From Craspedostauros australis (Eukaryota; Bacillariophyta; Bacillariophyceae; Mastogloiales; Achnanthaceae), in NCBI GenBank assembly GCA_026770025.1, contig JAMXDE010000021.1, forward strand, positions 62,001 to 126,000: a stretch of DNA of 64,000 nucleotides. The letters are read 5' to 3'. The stretch's first letter is position 1, and each line of letters begins with the position of its first letter. Position numbers and translations under genes: made by a program. The notes below the pieces were generated by a model, which saw only the letters and a program-made list of their open reading frames with translations, ran no database searches and had not been told where the DNA came from. This document shows, piece after piece, positions 57,168-64,000 of the stretch.

Positions 57168-58625
57168 TCATTCTGTCGCATCTTCTCGCTCCGCCGCCGC
57201 GCGATATTGCAACAACGACGCCACACAATCCTCCAGATCGCCATCGAGGAATGCCTGCGCATTGGTCGATTCCCACCCGCTGCGCTGATCCTTGATCATC
57301 TTGTAGGGATGCAGCACGTAGTTGCGCACCTGCTCTCCCCAGCTCGCCGCCACTTGATCGCCGCGGATCTGCCGAATCTCCGCCACGCGCTGCTCGTTGG
57401 CGATCGCGAGCAGCTGTCCCTTCAACCGGATCATCGCTATCTCCTTGTTCAGCGACTGGCTGCGTTCCTGCGTGCACTTGATGTTCAATCCAGATGGTAA
57501 ATGCTTGATGCGGACGGCGGAGTTGACCTTGTTGACGTTTTGTCCACCCGCGCCGCCGCTGCGCATGTAGCTGATCTCCAGGTCTTTGTCGGGAATATCG
57601 ATGTCGAGGATCTGGGACTCCATCAGGACGGGGGCGACGTCGACGCCGGCGAATGTGGTCTGGCGCTTGTTGTTGGCGTTGAAGGGTGACAGACGCACCA
57701 GCCGGTGGGCGCCTTTTTCGTTCCGGAACCAACCGAAGGGATGCGGGCCGTCCGTGATGAGCAGCTCGATGCTCTTGTATCCCACCACCTCACCTGTCTG
57801 CTCGTCCTCGACCTGTACCCTGTATCCCATCTTCTCGGCGTGCCGTCGGTACATGCGCTGCAGGTCGTTGACCCAATCGCAGGCCTCCGTGCCGCCGGCG
57901 CCGGCAGTAACAACGATGCGGCAGGGCTGATCGTCGTAGGGTCCACTGAGCAGCAGTTCCAGCTGGTATCGTTCGCCATCCTCCAAGAGGGCTGTCGCGA
58001 TCTCATCGAACTCCTGGTACATGGCCTGTTGTTCGTCATCCGTGAACAACGACGGATCATCCAGCATTTCCAGTAAAGCCTCGCAATCCTCCTGGTTGCT
58101 CTGCCACGTCCTCATGCGCGTTTGCAGGCGTGTGCATTTGCTGATCTGCGCATTCACCTGCGCGTTGCGTTCCTTGTTGCTGGCATCCCAGAAGGAAGGT
58201 TCGCTTGCCTCCGTCTCCAAATCGCGCAGCATGAGATCCAAGTTGGCTGGCACGGATTGCATGTTCTCCTCCCGCAGTTTGCATGCCGACGCGAAGCATT
58301 CCTTGATTCTGCCGAAGTCCAGTTCGTTGTACTCCGTCGTGGACTTTGTGGATGCATGCAGCTTCGAGAGGTTCCATCTCGCGTCCGTTCTGCTTTGTTG
58401 CTGCTGCCACATGGTGGTCATGATGGTTGGGGACGCAGCGTGGTTTCTGGAAGGCACGTGAAAGCGTGAACTTGGACTCCACGCTTCCACCAGAATGCCA
58501 CTGGCCGCATTCCTGGACGATCCACGCTGCAACATCAATGTGACGCCCCTTTTTCCAACGCCACCATTGTTGCGCAGAAGCATCGCAATCGAAGTGATGA
58601 TGATGACGAAACGAATGAATGCCAT
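57168..58625 (-). CDS. prfB: Organellar peptide chain release factor 2 (485 aa)
   Basis: Single exon. The frame is open further upstream, but the Met at 58625 is followed by a short hydrophobic signal (FIRFVIIITSIAMLL), so it is chosen. The factor is nuclear-encoded and organelle-directed. The class I release factor core begins near residue 95. The SPF tripeptide (313-315, in RLVRLSPFNANNKRQT) is the RF2 stop-codon discriminator that reads UGA and UAA. GGQ at 360-362 (RSGGAGGQNVNKVNSAVRI) triggers peptide release, followed by QERSQSLNKEIAM. The bacterial programmed frameshift site is absent, as expected for a nuclear copy. The plastid is the likelier location given the signal-like start, but mitochondria cannot be excluded. 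Confidence 0.88.
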   Translation of the reverse strand: MAFIRFVIIITSIAMLLRNNGGVGKRGVTLMLQRGSSRNAASGILVEAWSPSSRFHVPSRNHAASPTIMTTMWQQQQSRTDARWNLSKLHASTKSTTEYNELDFGRIKECFASACKLREENMQSVPANLDLMLRDLETEASEPSFWDASNKERNAQVNAQISKCTRLQTRMRTWQSNQEDCEALLEMLDDPSLFTDDEQQAMYQEFDEIATALLEDGERYQLELLLSGPYDDQPCRIVVTAGAGGTEACDWVNDLQRMYRRHAEKMGYRVQVEDEQTGEVVGYKSIELLITDGPHPFGWFRNEKGAHRLVRLSPFNANNKRQTTFAGVDVAPVLMESQILDIDIPDKDLEISYMRSGGAGGQNVNKVNSAVRIKHLPSGLNIKCTQERSQSLNKEIAMIRLKGQLLAIANEQRVAEIRQIRGDQVAASWGEQVRNYVLHPYKMIKDQRSGWESTNAQAFLDGDLEDCVASLLQYRAAAEREDATE

Positions 58626-59478
58626 CGTTTGGATGATCTTTGGACGATCCTTGATATGTTTTCCTCTGGGCTGGGCTGGGATGTGGTGCGATGCGATGTC
58701 CCACGATCGCGACGATGAATGTGGTGTTGCGGTTCGAGACGTTCCATGTGTGGTCGTGGTTGGTGTGATGGAACCAATCAACGAGTCACGATCAAACGAT
58801 GTCGTTCGTGACTGGGTGAATTGGATCGGTAGATCACCTCCAGATTGCGGCGAGAGGCAACGACACCACAAGAGAGATCGATAGAAAGGCAACATGAGCG
58901 AGAAGCAGATGCATGCAAACGAAGCGAACAGAGGGAACAGCCAAACCAGATAGTGCACTCACCTGCGACCTACCAACAAATGTTGTTTTCGAGCAGTGGA
59001 CTCAACTGTGTTGGATGAGGACACTGCCTGGCTCTGGTGACAACTAGTAACTCAGAGATGTGCTTGTAACTAAGACACTAAGTTGTGTCTATGATTATGC
59101 ATGGATCTTTGCTTTGTTGATTTGGTCCGTGTTCGTTTTGCAACCTGAAGTTTCTCCTCTTGATTTGAAATGTAATCGTGCATCCGTGTTTTGATGTCAT
59201 TGGTTGGCGGGACTTCAATGGAACCAATCAAGCTATTGCTCCGGGATCCGATTCGAAGAATGATGTTGTCTGGAGCGATAGTCGATGCTGCATGTGTTTC
59301 CGACCCTCAGATACCATGCCGTCTCACAACAAAGCACACTCTGCAGTGGTCTCGTCGACTGACTCCAGGTTGCGTACTGTTCGGGTGCAACTGCTCTTGC
59401 CATAACATCATCTCAGTGAAAACAAGAAACGCAGACGTTTGACTCCCCAACCGCTGCGGACTGCTGAACCCCCAGAGG
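58626..59478. other. Divergent intergenic region
   Basis: Upstream of the release factor (minus) and the F-box gene (plus). The release-factor frame stays open to 58958, but this upstream part (TPTTTTHGTSRTATPHSSSR) looks like translated 5' UTR. Nothing else recognised. Confidence 0.4.
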
Positions 59479-60372
59479 ATGACGACTCCGTTTGAAGATC
59501 CGTCGTCCGATACCTCGACGCTCATCTTCAAATGCCTCCCCCTGCAGGACCTGATGGGCTGCCAGCAGGTGTGCAAGAAGTGGAAGACCTCACTTCGTGA
59601 GAATGATACGGTGTGGTGTGGATGGAGTGCCGTCATGTCGGAGAACACAACGGTGGTGCCTGACCTGGAGGCTTCAGACAAGCAGGCGAAGAAGAAGCAG
59701 AAGACGGAACAGGAGCCACCGCCAGCCAAGGGCGCCGGCTACAAGGCTTTCAAGGCCAACTACCTCGAACATGCGTTGTGCATGAACTTCTTGTCGAAGT
59801 GCATGAAACTGAGGTTCGATCGCAAGCGAGTGCAAAGAGTGAAAGCCTTGCAACGTCGATACGATGTGGTATTGCCTCTGAGTCTTCGTCTCTTCTTCAT
59901 GCGAAACTCCATCAACTTTCTGGCTAGTAACGGCTATCGATCCGACAATCAATTGGTCAAGATTGTGCGGCTCAAGCCACGCATCGTGGACGACGAGATC
60001 CACCTTGTCTTCATGAATGACACGGAAGCGACTTTTTTCTATGAGACGCGCTGGCCCTTGTCTCGACGCTACAACCCACCGGTCGATCCACCCGTTTACA
60101 TCCTGGAACGCAACCCTCCAGGATTGCCGCGCCATCCCTACAACCGTGATATTTTGAAGGAATCTGGAATTTACGATGATGACGACAGCAGCGACGAAGA
60201 AGACGCCTGGCTGAACAATGTCGACCATCGGTTGCACAGTCGAAAAACCAAGAAAGTCGAAGGCAAGTTTGCCTCGCATCATTTTTCTGCATTTTGGGTG
60301 GGGCTCTCGCAGGCCGAGGAAGAGAATAACCAAGAGCAGAGCGATGATGATTGGATGGACTTCTACTATTGA
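59479..60372 (+). CDS. F-box protein (297 aa)
   Basis: Single exon. An F-box-like motif lies at about residues 7-50 (STLIFKCLPLQDLMGCQQVC, KKWKTSLRENDTVWCGW), the Skp1-binding part of SCF ubiquitin ligases. A basic nuclear-localisation-like stretch KQAKKKQKTEQEPP follows, then a substrate-binding region of unknown fold with a basic segment (LRFDRKRVQRVKALQRRYDV). It ends in an acidic tail (YDDDDSSDEEDAW ... QSDDDWMDFYY). It has neither leucine-rich repeats nor kelch or WD repeats, so the target class cannot be told. Confidence 0.75.
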   Translation: MTTPFEDPSSDTSTLIFKCLPLQDLMGCQQVCKKWKTSLRENDTVWCGWSAVMSENTTVVPDLEASDKQAKKKQKTEQEPPPAKGAGYKAFKANYLEHALCMNFLSKCMKLRFDRKRVQRVKALQRRYDVVLPLSLRLFFMRNSINFLASNGYRSDNQLVKIVRLKPRIVDDEIHLVFMNDTEATFFYETRWPLSRRYNPPVDPPVYILERNPPGLPRHPYNRDILKESGIYDDDDSSDEEDAWLNNVDHRLHSRKTKKVEGKFASHHFSAFWVGLSQAEEENNQEQSDDDWMDFYY

Positions 60373-60635
60373 GTTGAGAAGAGCCATAGTCATACTCTCT
60401 ATGTGTTTAAGGCGCCGCAGAGAAACGCTCTGAACCCCCCTCTCTCGCTCCTCAGGGAGAAGGTGCAGGCAGATTGTTCTGTCATTGCGTTCGATCAAAC
60501 GCAGAAGTCTCCCTACACACCGCTTAGGACGCTCCGATATGACATTGAGTAACGAAAACTACCACTCGATACTTCATACATGTTGGTAGTTGCGCTCGAG
60601 GTCTCTTCAGAATGCAATCGATGTTCGATGTCGTT
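60373..60635. other. Intergenic region between convergent genes
   Basis: Short, nothing recognised. Confidence 0.5.
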
Positions 60636-61973
60636 CTAATTCTGCTTGGCGTTGTACTTGATACGAAACAGCTGGATGTTGAGCTTGTCGCAGATCTGCA
60701 GGATCGCGGAGCGCGTCCATTGAACCAATCGGAACAGGTAGAACAGGGTCAAGAATTGGAACACCATCTTGGCATGCGCCGTCTCGGTCCGCGACAGAAC
60801 GACTGTGGCAACGAGGAAGGGCACGACATCGAATTGGATCATTGCGTACGCCATGCCCGCCATCGAGAAGACGATCTGCTTGATCGTGATGAGACACAAG
60901 CAGAGACCGAGACTCAGCGATGAATACCGGATGCTGCCATTGTCGGGCAGCAACCAGACGGCCGCCACACATGCCGCGGTGGGTGTCAGCAGCTTGGAAT
61001 AGGCGGATGCTATCTTGTCGACCGATTTCAACTTGCGTGCGATACGGATCAGCGATTGCACGCTCAGGGCGATGACAGTGTACATCCATACCAGAAGGAG
61101 AAGATCTCGCACCTGCAGGGGCTCCTCACGTTCGGCGAGAACGGTGGATCGCAGCGGCAAGTTGACATCCTGCAGAGCGCTTGGCAATTGTGTCGCGTAG
61201 AGTTCGCTTTTGAAGACGAGACCCGTGACGATGGTCCACATGGCGATGCCGTACAGCATCTCCGTGACGCCGAAGTTGCCGCTGGCATGCGGGAGGACGC
61301 CGGTGTAGTACTCCTCCCACTGCGCCTGGAAGAAGAGGAGTTGCAGCGTGATATGCATCCAAAGGTACTGCCGTGTCGAGTACCTCACGACGCATTGGCA
61401 GATGCTGAGATGGCTGATGTTGCCCAACGAATCGACGCCGTGATCGAAAAGCTGTCCCAGTGGGCTGGACGATTTGGTCCGTCTCGCCTGCTTGCCATCC
61501 ATGCAATCCAAGGTGTAGTACGCCACCTGACACAGGCCATTGACGACCAGCATCCAATCAGGGACCCTTCCCGTCATGGTCGGGTCGTACCATGCCGTGA
61601 CGCAGTACGCGCCAAGGCAGAAGGCACCGCCGATCGTGGTGACGAGGTTGGGGGCCAACCAAAGCGGCAAGAGTTGCGTGCAGGCCTCCCAGAAGGGATT
61701 GAGGAGGGTGTCCAGCGCGGTGTAGGCTCCGCCCTTGTATTTGTGGTTGGCGATGTGCGTCAATCCTCCCTTCGTCAGGACCCCGACGCTGCCAGCGATA
61801 TCGGCCGGACGCTCCTCCCACATCCACACATGCTCCATGCGATGGTCCTTGTGGTCTTCCGTCGTTTTGGCGTCTCCGCTTGGGTCGTCGTTGCTGATGG
61901 TGCTGCTGCTCGGTGTCGCCACAGAAGGAGCCACGGCAACAACCGGTTCCTCAGATTCTAGTCGTGGTGGCAT
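60636..61973 (-). CDS. CDP-alcohol phosphotransferase, ethanolamine/choline type (445 aa)
   Basis: Single exon. The start at 61973 (M-P-P-R-L-E-S-E-E-P) is the best Met, since upstream codons read low-complexity 5' UTR. The CDP-alcohol motif D-G-x2-A-R-x8-G-x3-D-x3-D is complete at 159-181 (CMDGKQARRTKSSSPLGQLF then DHGVD). Upstream NHKYKGGAYTALDTLLNPFW (about 76-95) is the amphipathic start typical of eukaryotic ethanolamine- and cholinephosphotransferases. About seven to nine hydrophobic segments follow (for example LAPNLVTTIGGAFCLGAYCV). It makes phosphatidylethanolamine or phosphatidylcholine from CDP-base and diacylglycerol in the ER. Substrate preference cannot be read from the sequence. 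Confidence 0.88.
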   Translation of the reverse strand: MPPRLESEEPVVAVAPSVATPSSSTISNDDPSGDAKTTEDHKDHRMEHVWMWEERPADIAGSVGVLTKGGLTHIANHKYKGGAYTALDTLLNPFWEACTQLLPLWLAPNLVTTIGGAFCLGAYCVTAWYDPTMTGRVPDWMLVVNGLCQVAYYTLDCMDGKQARRTKSSSPLGQLFDHGVDSLGNISHLSICQCVVRYSTRQYLWMHITLQLLFFQAQWEEYYTGVLPHASGNFGVTEMLYGIAMWTIVTGLVFKSELYATQLPSALQDVNLPLRSTVLAEREEPLQVRDLLLLVWMYTVIALSVQSLIRIARKLKSVDKIASAYSKLLTPTAACVAAVWLLPDNGSIRYSSLSLGLCLCLITIKQIVFSMAGMAYAMIQFDVVPFLVATVVLSRTETAHAKMVFQFLTLFYLFRLVQWTRSAILQICDKLNIQLFRIKYNAKQN

Positions 61974-64000
61974 TGCTTTCGTACGAGCGCTCGTATGAGA
62001 GTGGGTATGCAAGGTCGTTCGAAGATGATGTTGCTTGCTGGATGAAGACTTGTCTGTATTTGTATTTGCGTTATACAAGTGAACCTCCTCCTCTCTTCGC
62101 CGTGAATGTGATGACAACAAGAGGACAAAAGACGCAGAGTGATGACAACATCGATGTTGGTCGCGACGTTGACACCAACAACGAAGGAAGTGGAGACATG
62201 CGACACGTTGACAAGTCCAGGGAACGAAACAAGTGCGAAACAAACGTGAAAGGACAATGAACGAACTGGCATTTGTAGCACAGAGACCATATCATGTACA
62301 ATAGGCTAGATGATTAATATAGATTTGAAGTAGAGGACAAAGGATGTTGAACACACCCGCACTGCACATTGGAGAGTACTCCAACTGCCATGGCAACAGA
62401 ACCAATGGATCTGGGACTTGCAACAGCATGGTGGCACCCATGCGGATCAGCATCAGCCTCGTTCGGCGGAGCAATTGGCACAGAAGCAAGCGTGCAGTGG
62501 CCTACGTGTGGATTCTGCAGGTCTGCGATCTCGCCATCGTGTCTCATACCCCATTTCTGCTTTCCATGACATTGACAATGGCATTGAATCTGCTGCGGCT
62601 GGTGTTAGTTCTCTACGAGTACGTGACTATTATTCCACAGCCAATCCCTTTGTTGCGCTCACACAAACATTCTGCGTACATACAAACGACGCATTCACGT
62701 CCACGATCGTGGACAACAGAACAAGGAGTGAAGATTCATTGGATGCTGCAGTCTTGCCTCTTCGAAAAGAGCACGCCAAAACACTCCCACCAAAAGATGG
62801 TTCCTATGATCGAATCAGACAAGACCGAAACATAGAGAGCGTCGCCGAACATCAAGGACGGCACACCTTGCATCCTCCACCTTTGACGGAGGCCACAAGA
62901 CCAAGGAAAGTTGGAGGAACTCAAGAACATTGGACCTTGATGGTGGATTGAAGGATGCCGAGATTCAAACAGCAACAAACCACAAGACACATCATGTGGT
63001 GTGGTTGACAATTTTTGCAACACAACACCTCGCGAGATGAAATGTGGCGGGCATCTGGCGACCGATCGCCAATGATATGCCGATTCTTGTGCATGGTTTG
63101 AAAAGTGCGGACACGCGTTGGAGATGAGAGTTAACGGCCGTAACCGAAATGCCAATCCCAGCAGAAGCTAATTACGCCGTCGCGCGCACGGAATTTTTGT
63201 TGGTGGCAGCAATCAACGCATTGAGTCGTTTGTGTTCCCCGAAATACTAGAGCATTGCTGTTCACAGCGGTGCGCCATGGTGACAACGATCAGATCATTC
63301 TTCATGAAGGTTGTCGTTCTTGTTTTTGTGGTGATGCGGGTGTGAGTATTCGTGGAATACAGTCTTGCCATTAATACGAGTATCCGGAGGAGTGTTGTTG
63401 GACTCTCTTCATTCCCTTTCCTTGGTCCGTCTTCATCTCAGTCTCCATCTCAGTCTCCGTCTCATCGTCTGCATCGGAGACATCGAAGTGCACCAACACA
63501 ATCGTCGCAACAAGTGGAGCTTGACAAGGCCAAACCATTGACGGTGTTGACAACAGCACTGACAACAACAACAACAGCATTGCATTGCGATCCTCAAAGG
63601 CAGCCGCCGGTGGATATAGCAAACATACATCCGAGTAGAGGGCATACGACTCTTTTATACTCCATCTGCAGGAGGAGCAAGAAGCGAGATCTCAACAGAA
63701 GGACGGTCCGTGGAATCATTGTCTTTGAGTGCATTGAAGTGTATGCCACTCAGCACTCTGGCTCCAACACCAACACCAACAACAGCAACACCACCAACAG
63801 CAACAACAACGACACCAGTGGACGCATTGGAGTCGACGCGGAGTCCCATTTGCCGTTGCACGTGAGACGCTTCGCATCCTCTTGTTGCTCGCACATACGA
63901 ACTCGTGGTGAGCAGTTGCTTCACCCAACCGTCACGTTCATTCTTGTACAGGTGCACAGTGAATCAGAAAGTGAAAGTCGACCATGGTGTCTCAGGTTTT
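61974..64000. other. Right-end region without a supported gene
   Basis: Contains the 5' UTR of the phosphotransferase, then about 1.7 kb without a convincing gene. The best candidate is an open plus frame at 62418-62951 (177 codons, including SYPISAFHDIDNGIESAAAG). It lacks an ATG and could be an internal exon. A (GTTGTTGGTGTTGGTGTTG)-type triplet tract lies at about 63770-63820 on the minus strand. Nothing else seen. Confidence 0.4.

Overview
This is a 64-kb stretch of eukaryotic nuclear DNA, most likely from a diatom or a close stramenopile relative. The main clues are: signal peptides ending in an A-F type cleavage context (the plastid-import signature of these algae) on an RlmI-like methyltransferase and a fructosamine-kinase-like protein; long P-T-rich stalks on a secreted trypsin and on a TM-PDZ protein; a C-terminal Cys-rich module typical of diatom secreted proteins; and short GTAAGT/GTGAGT...CAG introns of about 75-390 bp. 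No prokaryotic-style operons are present. All exon joins given here were checked by reading phase only, not by transcripts.

Positions 1-29,130 are accessory, repeat-rich DNA. A block of about 7 kb (decayed minus-strand frames, then an RS-rich gene, then an ankyrin/coiled-coil/BTB gene) is present twice in direct orientation (1-10,330 and about 10,850-28,640), with a truncated third copy of its left end at 28,650-29,130. The two units have been hit by different mobile elements. A 3.24-kb element with 18-bp inverted ends (5182-8424) sits in unit 1. A 364-bp TRIM-like element whose 97-bp LTRs carry a tRNA-like module (11872-12235) and a 9.96-kb PIF/Harbinger-like transposon (16486-26447) sit in unit 2. 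The empty site for each insertion is preserved in the other unit. The RS gene is broken at different places in each copy. The BTB part of the ankyrin gene has the same two lesions in both copies, so it was damaged or recoded before the duplication.

Positions 29,320-62,000 are a compact, ordinary gene neighbourhood of 13 well-supported genes: a membrane-anchored CoaD/PPAT-like nucleotidyltransferase; a plastid-type RluA-like/RlmI-like fusion; a DUF1415-like protein; a multi-spanning membrane protein; a five-exon trypsin with a P-T stalk and Cys-rich tail; a P-T/TM/PDZ surface protein; a short mitochondrial lipoyl-domain protein; a plastid-type fructosamine-3-kinase; a HAD-methyltransferase-MDR triple fusion; a zuotin/DNAJC2 homologue; an organellar release factor 2; an F-box protein; and a CDP-alcohol phosphotransferase of the final Kennedy-pathway step. 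Neighbours are mostly convergent or divergent pairs separated by 0.1-1.1 kb. The last 2 kb hold no gene I can support.

The most unusual items are the TRIM-like element with a minimal tRNA-like fold in its LTRs whose 3' strand plus CCA matches the element's own primer-binding site, and the HAD-methyltransferase-MDR triple fusion.
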